Assembly (NCBI RefSeq): GCF_000242455.2
Contig: NC_019892.1
Location: 2,542,001-2,606,000 of the forward strand
Origin: Singulisphaera acidiphila DSM 18658
Lineage (GTDB): Bacteria > Planctomycetota > Planctomycetia > Isosphaerales > Isosphaeraceae
Length of the DNA: 64,000 nucleotides
Reading direction: 5' to 3'
Position numbers and translations under genes: made by a program. The notes beneath the pieces are model-generated. The model was not told where the DNA came from. It was given only the letters and a program-made list of their open reading frames with translations, and did not search any database. The first letter of the stretch is position 1. Each line of letters opens with the position of its first letter. Positions 1-8,752 of the stretch are shown here, piece after piece.

Positions 1-251
1 GTGATGCGGAGCAAGAAGCGGAGCCGCACGACTGGGCATCAGTCGGGCGAGGGACAAGCGAAGACGCTTGGTGCCAGGATGAAGATGGTCCGCAATCGCG
101 AGGGTGTGGGGATTAGCCCCATCACCAAACGATGTCACCGAGCTTTCCGATCGTTCGAATCACCAGGGACACCCTCTCGATGCGCCGGACCTGATTCTCC
201 CTCAATACCCCCGCTTGCCGGTGTTCGCGTCCACCTCCCCGGCCTCGACGG
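1..251. other. Window edge, no gene supported
   Basis: The short open frames here have no recognisable domain, signal peptide or coding-like composition and overlap the end of the minus-strand esterase gene. Any neighbour gene beginning before the window cannot be judged. Confidence 0.4.
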
Positions 252-1346
252 CTACTTGTCGGCCTCGGGAGCATACCCCTTCCACACCCACTCGATGGCG
301 TGCGGGAGGAACTGCTGCTGGGCGTTGCCGACGCTGTGGTGGGCGCCGCGGCAGAACAGGTACAGGTACTCGTAGTCCTTGGTCTTCAGCACCTTGGCCA
401 TGCGGTGGTTAGCCTCGACCCAGTCGTGCATCCCGTCGCGCATCACGTTGGGGTTGAGCAGGTCTGCGTCGCCAACGGAGATGAACAGTCGAATGGGCTT
501 CTTCGCGCTATCGGGGAGAATTGTCTCGTGGAAGCCCCAGGCCCCGTCCGGGTATTTCGGGTCGAACGGCCACGCCTGGTTCACGAACGTGCCCGAGGTC
601 GTTAGCACGCGGTGGTACAGGTCGTTGCGGAACCAGGCCATGATGAGCGCCGCCGATCCGCCGGAGCTGTTGCCCATCGCTGCGCGGCCCTCGGGGTCCT
701 TGGTCAGCTTCACTCCACAGTTCTTCTCAACCCGCGGGAGCACCTCGGTCTCGATGTACTCGGCGTAGTCGCCGTTCATGTTGTCATACTCTTTGCCTCG
801 CTCGTGCCCCTGGGCGTCGCCGCCGCCGTTGCCGATCGAAATGAGGACGATCGGCGGAATCCGCTTCTGGTGAATTAGGTTGTCGAGAATCGTCTTGTAG
901 CCGTTGGCCTGACCGGGGCCGTCGTGAACCACCATGAACGGCGCCTCGGCCCCTTCCTTGAGCTGGGCGGGGATGTAGACGCCGATCTTCCGCTGATAGT
1001 CGATGGGGTGTGTCTCGACGATCAGCGTCTTCGGATTGCTCGGGTCCACCTTCCCGAACTCGTTGCGGGCGATGCCGGGATTGAAGAGCTTGGTCTCCTT
1101 CGAGTCGATGACAAACTGCTCCACCTTCCCCTCGGGAGCGCCTTTGACCTTCTTGCGTTCCGGCGCGGGCACGTAGTTCGGCCCGATGACGAAGTTGTCG
1201 TATGCGTCGAGCGGCGGGTTCTCGCCCTCTTTCAGCACCTTGAAAGACGGGGCACCCGGGTCATCGAACTTGCGCGCCGGCGGCTGGGCCAAGGCGTTGG
1301 AGCATACGAGAACCGGGATAAAAAACGCCATCAGCGGTTTGAGCAT
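252..1346 (-). CDS. Secreted alpha/beta-hydrolase esterase (esterase D/enterochelin esterase type)
   Basis: A 364-residue protein that probably hydrolyses an ester outside the cytoplasm. Residues 1-21 form a signal peptide ending in NALAQ. The nucleophile elbow G-N-S-S-G lies at about residues 225-229 with Ser227 as the likely nucleophile. VGDAD near residue 295 and the AHHS segment near residue 335 are good candidates for the acid and the histidine. This arrangement is that of the IroE/Fes and feruloyl-esterase-like family, in which a trilactone siderophore, feruloyl ester or similar may be the substrate; the sequence does not decide which. A GAGGGA ribosome site lies just before the ATG. 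It is 198 nt downstream of the flavin monooxygenase on the same strand, so the two may be co-transcribed. Confidence 0.85.
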   Translation of the reverse strand: MLKPLMAFFIPVLVCSNALAQPPARKFDDPGAPSFKVLKEGENPPLDAYDNFVIGPNYVPAPERKKVKGAPEGKVEQFVIDSKETKLFNPGIARNEFGKVDPSNPKTLIVETHPIDYQRKIGVYIPAQLKEGAEAPFMVVHDGPGQANGYKTILDNLIHQKRIPPIVLISIGNGGGDAQGHERGKEYDNMNGDYAEYIETEVLPRVEKNCGVKLTKDPEGRAAMGNSSGGSAALIMAWFRNDLYHRVLTTSGTFVNQAWPFDPKYPDGAWGFHETILPDSAKKPIRLFISVGDADLLNPNVMRDGMHDWVEANHRMAKVLKTKDYEYLYLFCRGAHHSVGNAQQQFLPHAIEWVWKGYAPEADK

Positions 1347-1544
1347 GGAATCCCTCGTTGTTGCTTGGCGGTTGATGCCACCCCCTTTTTACCCGATTCC
1401 TCATCGGTCGGCACCAAGCTATCGGGAGAGCCCGTGCCGCTCAGCGCACCCGCTTTTCCGTCGCCGGGTCGACCTCACTCGCCTGGCCCGGACAGAGGCA
1501 TGGCTCACTGACGACCGTCCCGGTTCCCGCTGCTCACCGGCTGC

Positions 1545-3116
1545 TCATGCGAGGGGGGCCGTGGATGAACTGGAGACCACCGTCGGCTGAGCGAACCAGC
1601 GAGACGCTGCCCGAGAGGCTTCGGCGAGATCGGGTTCGCCGTCGCACGCCCACGCGACGAATCCGTCCGGGCGGACGAGCACGGCCGTCAGCCCCAGGTG
1701 GTCCCTAGCCTTGGACGCGACGTACTTCACCCGCTCGTCCCGGCGGCTCGCGAGCGACCGAAGCGGCGAACGGGGATGGAAGTCGAGGAGGACGCCCTTC
1801 CCATCCCTGAGCAGGACGCCGAGCCTCGTCCCGTCCTCCAACTCGAAGTCCGGGCAGCTGCGGCCCACCAACGGGTGTCCCTCGCCGAGGTCGTAGCGGA
1901 GGACCACACCCCAGACACGCTCGGCGAAGTAGGTCGCGCCGTCGCGCGTATCGATCAGGTCGCGGACGATGGCCTGGAGCGGGTGGGACTGCATCAGCGC
2001 GACCTGGGCCCGCGACCAATCGAGGATGCGCGCCCCGACCGGGTGCCGCTCTGCGGTATAGCTGTCGAGCAAGCCGTCGGGGGCGTCGCCTCGGATGGTG
2101 GCGGCGAGCTTCCACCCGAGGTTCACCGCGTCTCCGAACCCAAGGTTCAAACCCTGCCCGCCGAGTGGCGAATGGATGTGCGCGGCGTCACCCGCCAGCA
2201 GCACCCGCCCTTTGCGGTAGGTCGTCGCTTGCATCGCACGGTCGGTCCACGTCGAGGCGACGTGCAACGCCTTGAGGGTCACGTCCGTCCCGGACACGCG
2301 CCGCAGGACCGCTTGCACGTGTTCGAGCGTGATCGGCGCCGTGCGATGGGACGCGCCGCCGTCGAAGTCGGCGATTGCGATCGTTCCCGGCTGCCACTGT
2401 GTGTACATGCCGGAGGTTCCCTTGAGGAACGGAAAAAATCCATGATGACGGCCCATCGGGAGTACCGAAGGGTCGGCAATGTCGACCTGGACCGAATAGC
2501 CCGTGAACTCCGGCTCGGTCCCCACGAATTCGAAGCCGCCTTGCTTTCGTACGGTGCTACGGCCGCCGTCACAACCCACGAGCCAACGCGAGCGGATGCG
2601 CTGATCGCCGGTATGGACGGTGACTTCATCGTCCGAAGCCTCGAAGCCATCGACCCCACAGCCGCGCCGGATCTCCACTCCGAGGGAGTGCGCGTGGACG
2701 GAGAGGACGCGCTCCAAATGCTCCGTTTCGACCCCCAACTGGGTTTCGGCCGGGCCTGGGAGCCGGTAAGCCCACCGCGACGAATCGACGTTGCTGGCGT
2801 CGAACTGGATGCCCGCGAAGTGGCCGCCCGGCCCGCGGCGTTGCGAGCCGGGCGCGATGGATCCGGGCCTCGGCTGGTCCGGGGCACCTTCGTCGGCACG
2901 AGATTGCGATGCGATTTGTTCCAGCAGTCCGCGCCGGTGGAAGGCTTCGACGCTCGGTCCCCAGAGTCCTCGCATCCCGAACGGGAGCCGCTTCAGGGGC
3001 GAGTGCGGATCCTCCGATCGCTCGAGCACCAGCACGGAGAGCTTCGCGAGCCGCAACTCGCAGGCCAGGAACAGGCCGACCGGGCCGGCCCCGGCGATGA
3101 TCACGTCGTAGACCAA
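1545..3116 (-). CDS. FAD-dependent aromatic monooxygenase (PheA/TfdB, rifampicin monooxygenase-like)
   Basis: A 523-residue class A flavoprotein monooxygenase. The N-terminal Rossmann motif GAGPVG (residues 9-14), the DG motif GCDGGRSTVR (181-190) and the GD motif GDAAHIHSPLGGQGLN (from 309) are all present. The C-terminal 130 residues resemble the thioredoxin-like cap seen in phenol and rifampicin monooxygenases. Such enzymes hydroxylate phenolic rings with NAD(P)H and O2. The likely start is TTG, because a perfect AAGGAGG lies 5 nt upstream of it and no ATG is better placed. The gene is divergent from an AraC-type regulator, which probably controls it. The substrate cannot be read from the sequence. 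Confidence 0.88.
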   Translation of the reverse strand: MVYDVIIAGAGPVGLFLACELRLAKLSVLVLERSEDPHSPLKRLPFGMRGLWGPSVEAFHRRGLLEQIASQSRADEGAPDQPRPGSIAPGSQRRGPGGHFAGIQFDASNVDSSRWAYRLPGPAETQLGVETEHLERVLSVHAHSLGVEIRRGCGVDGFEASDDEVTVHTGDQRIRSRWLVGCDGGRSTVRKQGGFEFVGTEPEFTGYSVQVDIADPSVLPMGRHHGFFPFLKGTSGMYTQWQPGTIAIADFDGGASHRTAPITLEHVQAVLRRVSGTDVTLKALHVASTWTDRAMQATTYRKGRVLLAGDAAHIHSPLGGQGLNLGFGDAVNLGWKLAATIRGDAPDGLLDSYTAERHPVGARILDWSRAQVALMQSHPLQAIVRDLIDTRDGATYFAERVWGVVLRYDLGEGHPLVGRSCPDFELEDGTRLGVLLRDGKGVLLDFHPRSPLRSLASRRDERVKYVASKARDHLGLTAVLVRPDGFVAWACDGEPDLAEASRAASRWFAQPTVVSSSSTAPLA

Positions 3117-3263
3117 AGTATCCTCCTTGCCCGAGCGTCTGGACCGGGTTTAAGTCCCTGCACGAACGGCAGTGGAGCTGATGCAGACAAGAAAAAGGCT
3201 TCGCCGCCTCTTCCAGCGGTGTCGAAGCTCGCGTCTACGCACTGTTTTAAAGCGACGTGTCGG

Positions 3264-3294
3264 TTGACCACAATGCGGAATTTGGCCATTCTAT
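3264..3294 (+). promoter_or_regulatory. Motif shared with the second AraC gene's upstream region
   Basis: The segment begins TTGACC and ends GCCATTCTAT, 34 nt before the ATG of the first AraC gene. A 31-nt segment with the same two blocks at the same spacing precedes the second AraC gene (4959-4989); by hand alignment 19 of 31 positions agree. It may be an AraC-type operator or a conserved promoter with TTGACC as the -35 box; the -10 match is poor in both. Confidence 0.4.
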
Positions 3295-3327
3295 TCGTAA
3301 ATCCTGCCACTCTCGCCCGGAGCGTGA

Positions 3328-4119
3328 ATGCCCGTCATTGAGAGCACAGAGAAAAGGGTGGACGTCGACGGTATTACCCGCGACGTCTTGACGATGGGCC
3401 TGAAGATGGTTACCCGCAGGTACGACACGGGCTTCCATCGCCACCGGAAGGCGCAGTGCGTGATGGCGGTGTCCGGCGTCCTGACGTGCGAGGCGGAAGG
3501 CGGCATCTGGATCGTCCCGCCGCAGGACGCCGTTTGGATCCCCCCAGGCATCGAGCACCGCATCACCCTGGCGGGCAGCGTCGAGGGCTACAACGCCTTT
3601 ATTGAGCCCGCCGTCGCACGAGGCCTTCCTTCCGCGTGCTGCACGATCGCCGCGACGCCGCTGCTGCGAGAACTCCTCGTCCGCACCGCGCAATACCCTA
3701 CTGATGTTCCCGAAGGGGGGATGGAATCGCGGGTAGCGTCGCTGTTGCTCGAAGAGATCGCGATCGCCGAGGTGGGAGGGATGCACCTCCCGATGCCGAA
3801 GGACGAGCGGCTGCGCGCGGTCTTCCGGAGCATCGTGGAATGCCCGGCCGATCGCGGGACGCTCGTAGCCTGGGCCATGCGGCACGCGATGAGCGAGCGC
3901 ACATTCGCCCGCCTCGTTGTTGCCGAGACGGGCATGAGCTTTGGCCGCTGGCGACAGCAGCTCGGCGTCATCCTCGCGATCCAGCGGATGGCGGAGGGCG
4001 CCTCTGTCCAGCAGGTCGCTGGCGACCTCGGGTACGAGAGCGTCGGCAGCTTCGTGACGATGTTCCGGAAGGCCCTGGGCACCTCGCCCGGCCGCTACAT
4101 GTCAGGCCGGTCAAGTTGA
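3328..4119 (+). CDS. AraC family regulator with cupin N-domain (copy 1)
   Basis: A 263-residue transcription factor. The N-terminal half is a cupin-like sensor with a GFHRHRKAQ segment (His37, His39) and the PPQDAVWIPPG turn. The C-terminal ~100 residues form the double helix-turn-helix of the AraC family, ending with MFRKALGTSPGRYM. It is clearly paralogous to the gene at 5029-5859 (shared GMSFGRWRQQL, LPMP and CCT segments). It is divergent from the flavin monooxygenase and convergent with the O-methyltransferase, so the monooxygenase is its most likely target. The domain order is that of NimR/YeaM-type regulators, which commonly act on a neighbouring divergent gene. The ligand is unknown. 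Confidence 0.9.
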   Translation: MPVIESTEKRVDVDGITRDVLTMGLKMVTRRYDTGFHRHRKAQCVMAVSGVLTCEAEGGIWIVPPQDAVWIPPGIEHRITLAGSVEGYNAFIEPAVARGLPSACCTIAATPLLRELLVRTAQYPTDVPEGGMESRVASLLLEEIAIAEVGGMHLPMPKDERLRAVFRSIVECPADRGTLVAWAMRHAMSERTFARLVVAETGMSFGRWRQQLGVILAIQRMAEGASVQQVAGDLGYESVGSFVTMFRKALGTSPGRYMSGRSS

Positions 4120-4179
4120 TGAGCTAGACGAGGTTGGCGTGCAGCGCGGCTACTTACTGGGTCGGTTGTTGGTGAAGAT

Positions 4180-4869
4180 TCACCGGGTCACGACCGTGAA
4201 CTCGTTGCCGCGTCCCGCGTCGAATGGCATGGCCACGGAGAGGTAGCCGTTTCGGGGATCGCGCACGTAATCGAGGTATGCCGGCTCAATCGCGTTCTCG
4301 CCGATCACAAGGGCGCCAGCCTTCAGGTGGGGTTCCAGGAGCTTGAGGACCGGAAGGTACAGGTTGAACGCCCCGTCGAGGTGGACCAGGTCCACATCCC
4401 CGCTGATGCCCTCCTTCAACGTTTCGAGCGCATCGCCCACGCGGATATCCACGAGGTCTGCGAGGCCCGCCGCAGCGAGGTTGTCTCTCGCCGCCGCAGC
4501 CTTCGTGGCCTCCAACTCGGTCCCGATCAACTGGCCGCCTCCGCTATCGCGGAGTGCGCATGCGAGGTGGATGGCCGAGACACCGAATGACGTGCCGAAT
4601 TCGACGATCCGCGTGGCCTTGCGGGTCCGGGCGCACATGTAGAGGAATTTCCCGAACTCGGGCGAGACGTTCAGGTAGTTGCCCGCCAACGTACGGTACG
4701 TCGCCTGATAGTCCTTCGCCTCCTCGTCGAGAAAGGTCCTCATGTGCTCGGCCGAGATCTTTTCGCCCTCGCCGACGAACGCTTCGTGGAGCGGCCGATC
4801 CGCCGCTTCGGCCTTCCGGAACAGTTGCTCAAGTAACTCAACGATCGGTGCAGTTGTCAGTGAATCCAC
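4180..4869 (-). CDS. SAM-dependent O-methyltransferase (family 3, catechol/caffeoyl-CoA type)
   Basis: A 229-residue methyltransferase. The SAM-binding motif I is VEFGTSFGVSAI (about 89-100), followed by GTELE and GDALETL. The LVHLDGAFNLY segment (Asp165) corresponds to the metal-binding aspartate of divalent-cation-dependent catechol or caffeoyl-CoA methyltransferases. The frame stays open upstream to 5265, but that part would overlap the opposite AraC gene. GTG at 4869 has GGAAGGAG 8 nt upstream and is the start chosen here. The gene is divergent from the second AraC regulator. Together with the nearby monooxygenase, it suggests hydroxylation and methylation of an aromatic compound, though the two lie in separate transcription units. 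Confidence 0.85.
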   Translation of the reverse strand: MDSLTTAPIVELLEQLFRKAEAADRPLHEAFVGEGEKISAEHMRTFLDEEAKDYQATYRTLAGNYLNVSPEFGKFLYMCARTRKATRIVEFGTSFGVSAIHLACALRDSGGGQLIGTELEATKAAAARDNLAAAGLADLVDIRVGDALETLKEGISGDVDLVHLDGAFNLYLPVLKLLEPHLKAGALVIGENAIEPAYLDYVRDPRNGYLSVAMPFDAGRGNEFTVVTR

Positions 4870-4958
4870 GGAATGAACTCCTTCCAGACAGCGGTTCGTA
4901 TCAACCAAGGCCAGTGCCCAAGTCGTCGTACCGAATTGGAGGATACGTAGGCCACGCC

Positions 4959-4989
4959 TTGACCGCATCAGGATGTTCTGCCAATTTAT
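4959..4989 (+). promoter_or_regulatory. Motif shared with the first AraC gene's upstream region
   Basis: It begins TTGACC and ends GCCAATTTAT, 40 nt before the ATG of the second AraC gene, with the same internal spacing as 3264-3294. It lies in the divergent region of the O-methyltransferase and could serve either gene. Confidence 0.4.
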
Positions 4990-5028
4990 ATCGAAAACCA
5001 GCCAGAGCCGCTTTTTGGGATCGTCCTC

Positions 5029-5859
5029 ATGCCGAAGTACAAATCCGACCACGTGCTGGACGATCCCGACTCCGTGCCCCGCCCAGTGATGGCGATCGGT
5101 GCCGACATCGTGACTGGCGCCGAAGCGTTCAAGATGGGCGCCCATCACCACCGCAAGTCGCAGCTGATCCACACGGCCCGCGGCATGTTGACGTGCGAGG
5201 TGTCGCAGGGTTTGTGGATCGTCCCGCCGGGCTGCGCCCTCTGGATCCCCGGTGGCGCGAGGCACAGCGTCTCAGGTGTCGGAAACGTCGAGGTCTACGC
5301 CCTGTTCGTGGACCCGGACTCCGCCCCTGACTTGCCGAAGGCCTGCTGCACCATGTCCGTCTCGCCTCTGTTGCGCGAGGTCCTCCTCCGATGCGCCGAG
5401 TTCCCCACGCTGTATCCCGTCAGGGGACGGGAAGCGCGTCTGGCGTCCGTACTGCTCGACGAACTCGCCGCCGCACCCGTGGAGAAGCTGCACCTCCCGA
5501 TGCCTTCGGATGGCCGTCTTCGGAAGATTGCGGACGCGATGGCGGCCGAGCCGTCCGATCGGGCCTCCGTGCACGAATGGGCAAAGCGGATTGGGGTCAG
5601 CGAGCGGACCCTTAGCCGGCTCGTTGTTCACGAGATGGGCATGAGCTTCGGCCGCTGGCGGCAGCAGCTCCACATCAGCCTGGCCCTACAATGGCTCTCG
5701 CAGAGCGCATCCGTCCAATCGATTGCCACGGACCTGGGCTATGAAAGCGCGAGCAGTTTCGTGTTCATGTTCCGCAAGGTGCTGGGCACTTCCCCGGCGC
5801 GGTATATGACACAGCGACTCGAGGGATCGCCAACTGCCGCCAGCAAGGATCCGGGTTGA
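5029..5859 (+). CDS. AraC family regulator with cupin N-domain (copy 2)
   Basis: A 276-residue paralogue of the regulator at 3328-4119. It has an N-terminal cupin-like sensor (GAHHHRKSQ, His39-His41, and WIVPPGCALWIPGG) and a C-terminal AraC DNA-binding domain (SERTLSRLVVHEMGMSF, then GYESASSFVFMFRKVLG). It is divergent from the O-methyltransferase at 4180-4869, as copy 1 is from the monooxygenase. The repeated layout suggests duplication of the regulator with recruitment of different target genes. The last ~20 residues after RYMTQ are a short unrelated tail. Confidence 0.9.
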   Translation: MPKYKSDHVLDDPDSVPRPVMAIGADIVTGAEAFKMGAHHHRKSQLIHTARGMLTCEVSQGLWIVPPGCALWIPGGARHSVSGVGNVEVYALFVDPDSAPDLPKACCTMSVSPLLREVLLRCAEFPTLYPVRGREARLASVLLDELAAAPVEKLHLPMPSDGRLRKIADAMAAEPSDRASVHEWAKRIGVSERTLSRLVVHEMGMSFGRWRQQLHISLALQWLSQSASVQSIATDLGYESASSFVFMFRKVLGTSPARYMTQRLEGSPTAASKDPG

Positions 5860-6035
5860 CGGGGTCGGAGTCTTACTCTCTTCAATCGGAGTACCAAGAA
5901 TTTCACCAAGTCCCATGGTCCATCCATGAAGCAATTTTGCGGCTTTAGAACAGCCCGTACGTAGGAATCGCCTGGCCGATAATTGTTCAGTTCATGTGAT
6001 TATTTCGCTAAACATTAAGATGGTTATTTGAATCA

Positions 6036-7073
6036 TTACCCCTGGACCGGATTGCATTCACCGTCGATCCGCACCCGAACGCGGTCGCCCACGGACAAGG
6101 TGTGTCCACGGCCGAACACACGGAGGATGCACCCCTCCGTGCGAACGACCGCGATGCGATGAACCTCTCGCCCCTCTGACGGCCGTAGTTCGAGCGCCAA
6201 GACGTCGGCTTCGACACCGGTGCCGTCGGCGGCAAGATGCGGCTGATCTGGTCGCACAAGGAGTACTGCCGGTCCTGGCTCTGTTCCGGGCGTAATACTC
6301 ACCTTCCCGAACGCCGTTGCGGCATGGTCCCGTGCGGTGACTACGCCTGGTATCAGCTCCCCCAATCCGAGCGCGCGCACGGCGGCCGCATGCCGCGGGT
6401 GGATCAAAAGCGTCTCAAGCATATCATCCGCAACAGGCCGGCCGTGTTCGAGGACGATGACACGGCGCGCGAGGTCGAATGCATCGTCACGCGAATGCGT
6501 CACCAGGATGAGCGTCGTTTCAGCACTTCCGATGAGGGATCGCAGAAGATCGCGCATCTCGGTGCGCTTCTCGTCGTCGAGGCTTGCGAAGGGTTCGTCC
6601 ATGAGGAGGAGTCGGGGCTTCTGGGCCAGTGCCCGAGCCAGCGCGATCCGCTGCCGTTCGCCTCCCGACAGCTCGTCGAGGCGTGCCTTGGCTCGATGTC
6701 GAAGTCCTACTCGATCGAGCAGGCTCCTGGCCGCTTCGACGCCGCCACGGCCACGTGTCGCAAACGCGATCTGATCGAGGGCGCGGAGGTTTGGGAAGAG
6801 CGCAAGTCCCTGGAAAACCAGCGCCACCTCCCGGCGCTCGGGCACGATCAGCACCTGTCCGGTGCGCGACGCGACCTTGCCTGCGATGACGATGTCCCCT
6901 TCCGTCGGCGACTCGAGCCCGGCGATTAGCCGCAACAGAGTGGTCTTGCCGCTCCCCGATCGACCGAGCACAGCAAGGCGCTCGCCGTGTTCTAGCGAGA
7001 AACTCACGCCTTCGAGCACCTTCGTATCGCCGAAGGTTCGGCCAAGGGCGCTGACACGGAGGACTTCGCTCAC
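6036..7073 (-). CDS. ABC transporter ATP-binding protein (iron(III)/thiamine/phosphonate type)
   Basis: A 345-residue ATPase subunit of an importer. It has Walker A GRSGSGKTT (37-45), Q-loop Gln88, the signature LSGGE (135-139), Walker B RLLLMDEP (Asp159, Glu160) and a switch histidine in LVTHSRDD. A C-terminal ~110-residue TOBE-like domain is typical of FbpC/PotA-type ATPases. The frame is open far upstream, but the start is GTG at 7073: it forms a GTGA overlap with the stop of the permease gene, with AGAAGGGG before it. The gene is last in the order binding protein, permease, ATPase. The substrate is inferred from the family only. Confidence 0.92.
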   Translation of the reverse strand: MSEVLRVSALGRTFGDTKVLEGVSFSLEHGERLAVLGRSGSGKTTLLRLIAGLESPTEGDIVIAGKVASRTGQVLIVPERREVALVFQGLALFPNLRALDQIAFATRGRGGVEAARSLLDRVGLRHRAKARLDELSGGERQRIALARALAQKPRLLLMDEPFASLDDEKRTEMRDLLRSLIGSAETTLILVTHSRDDAFDLARRVIVLEHGRPVADDMLETLLIHPRHAAAVRALGLGELIPGVVTARDHAATAFGKVSITPGTEPGPAVLLVRPDQPHLAADGTGVEADVLALELRPSEGREVHRIAVVRTEGCILRVFGRGHTLSVGDRVRVRIDGECNPVQG

Positions 7074-8752
7074 CTTGCCCCCTTCTCGACAAGCCCGATT
7101 CGCGAGCGCAACACCATGCCCAGCGAGATCAAGGCCAACGGCAACGCGATCACACCGAGCAGGAGGATCTGGCAAGCCGCGATCTCCGGGTCCTGGCCGC
7201 GTCTCATGAAGTTCATGACCGTCGGCGCAAGGAGGGGCTTGCCGGGCGGTGCGATCAGCACGGTCGCGCCGTATTCGGTCGCCGACAGCACGTAGATGGC
7301 GAGCCACGCCGCCGCCAGCCCCGGCGCCGCGTTCGGGAGCACCGCCGCGAGGAATCGTCCGCCGGGCCCCCTTCCGGCGAGCGCCGCCGCGCTCTCCAAC
7401 TCTCGCGGGACGCGGGCAAGCGCCCCCTGCGCCAGGAATACGGCGATGGGGAAGAAGCGGGCGAACCAGGCCAGGAGGACGATCGCCGAGCTCTGGTAGA
7501 CCACGGCCCCGGCGCCGCGATTCCAGAGGGTGATGAGCCCAAGCCCGACGATCGGGGCCGGCACCGCCACCCCGGCCCCGAGCACTCCCAGGACGGGGCC
7601 CCAGCCGACTCGCGACGCGAGCCTGGCCAGGCCGGTCGCGAAGAGCGTGGCGAGCGTCGCCGTCACCCCCGCGAGCAGGACAGTGCGGATGGCATCGTCG
7701 TGGGCGAGTTCCCACGCCCCCCGGAGGGAATTGAGGATGCCGGATGTCCGGAGGAGCCTGTGCCTGCCGCGCATGGCCGACTGCGACATCCTCGCCGTGG
7801 CGGCGAGCCAGCCCAGCGACACGCACGGCAAGATCAAGGCCGGGGTGATCGCGAGCAGCGTCGCGAGCCCGGCCGCGAGATGCCCCACGCGGCCCAGGCG
7901 CCGCCCGGTGAATTTGGGGACTTCGCCCTCGAGTCCGGCCATGCTTGCGACTCGGCTGCGCGCAAGCATGTAGGCACCCAGGGCCGCCGCCGCGACGACG
8001 ACCGGCAGCAAAGGCAGGCTCAGTGCCGCTGCCGCCGCCAGGTCGCCTTCCTGGATCCTCTCGAAGACCGCCTCGCTGACCGTCCGCACGCGCAGGAGCT
8101 GTGGCACCGCGAACTCGGTGAGCGTCAGGGCGAAGACCAGGAGCGCCGCGCCGAGGGCCGGCGGGACGAAGACGAACGCCCCGATTTTGTAGACGCCACG
8201 CATCCCCTGCGCGAGCCGCGCCGACTCGAAGACCCGGTGATCGGTGCGTCGGTATGCGCCCGCCACGGCCAGCGAGACGACCGGGAATAGGCACCCTCCC
8301 ATGACCACGCCGACCGCCTGCCAGGAGTAGATGAATCCCGGGATCGTGAAGCGTGCAACCGCAATCGGGTCGGTCGACTGCGGGCCGAAACCGAGGAGTG
8401 CGGCGGTCGGTCTCGCGATCTTGCCCGCGGGCCCGAGGAGGACGATCGCGGCCTCACAGACGAGATAAGGCGGCATCATGAGGACCAACAGCCCGAGCGT
8501 CCAGGAAACGCGCCTGAGGCCGGCCTGCGAACGCTCGACGAGCAGGGCGAAGGGCACCCCGAGGATCAGCGCGACCAGAGCGCCGACCAGGGCGGAGCTC
8601 GCCGAGCCCCCGAGCGGCCCGGCGATGCCGTCGAACGCATCGGCCGCCCGCCCCTGCAACCCGGTCCCGAACAGGGCGGCGAGGAGGGGCGAAAGGACGA
8701 CGGCGAATGCCAGCAGGATGGCCGCGGCGACCAGGGGTTTCGGCGTTCTCAT
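7070..8752 (-). CDS. ABC transporter permease, fused two-domain type (FbpB/ThiP-like)
   Basis: A 560-residue inner membrane protein with about 12 predicted membrane segments in two homologous halves, the form found in iron(III) (FbpB), thiamine (ThiP) and 2-aminoethylphosphonate importers. Each half carries a binding-protein-dependent permease loop: ESARLAQGMRG in the first and ESAAALAGRGPGGRF in the second, where the EAA contact with the ATPase is expected. The start is ATG at 8752, overlapping the binding-protein stop by 4 nt (ATGA); the longer open frame to 10285 is non-coding. It is translationally coupled to the genes on both sides. Confidence 0.9.
   Translation of the reverse strand: MRTPKPLVAAAILLAFAVVLSPLLAALFGTGLQGRAADAFDGIAGPLGGSASSALVGALVALILGVPFALLVERSQAGLRRVSWTLGLLVLMMPPYLVCEAAIVLLGPAGKIARPTAALLGFGPQSTDPIAVARFTIPGFIYSWQAVGVVMGGCLFPVVSLAVAGAYRRTDHRVFESARLAQGMRGVYKIGAFVFVPPALGAALLVFALTLTEFAVPQLLRVRTVSEAVFERIQEGDLAAAAALSLPLLPVVVAAAALGAYMLARSRVASMAGLEGEVPKFTGRRLGRVGHLAAGLATLLAITPALILPCVSLGWLAATARMSQSAMRGRHRLLRTSGILNSLRGAWELAHDDAIRTVLLAGVTATLATLFATGLARLASRVGWGPVLGVLGAGVAVPAPIVGLGLITLWNRGAGAVVYQSSAIVLLAWFARFFPIAVFLAQGALARVPRELESAAALAGRGPGGRFLAAVLPNAAPGLAAAWLAIYVLSATEYGATVLIAPPGKPLLAPTVMNFMRRGQDPEIAACQILLLGVIALPLALISLGMVLRSRIGLVEKGAR

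Noticed and set aside
1698..3341. 547-codon plus-strand frame
   Set aside because: It is the antisense of the flavin monooxygenase, whose motifs are clear on the other strand; its composition is that of a GC-rich shadow frame.
4870..5265. Upstream extension of the O-methyltransferase frame
   Set aside because: It overlaps the divergent AraC gene and has no domain; the GTG at 4869 has an excellent ribosome site.
7074..8294. Long upstream extension of the ABC ATPase frame
   Set aside because: It runs out of frame through the permease gene and codes only for Arg/Pro/Gly-rich sequence.
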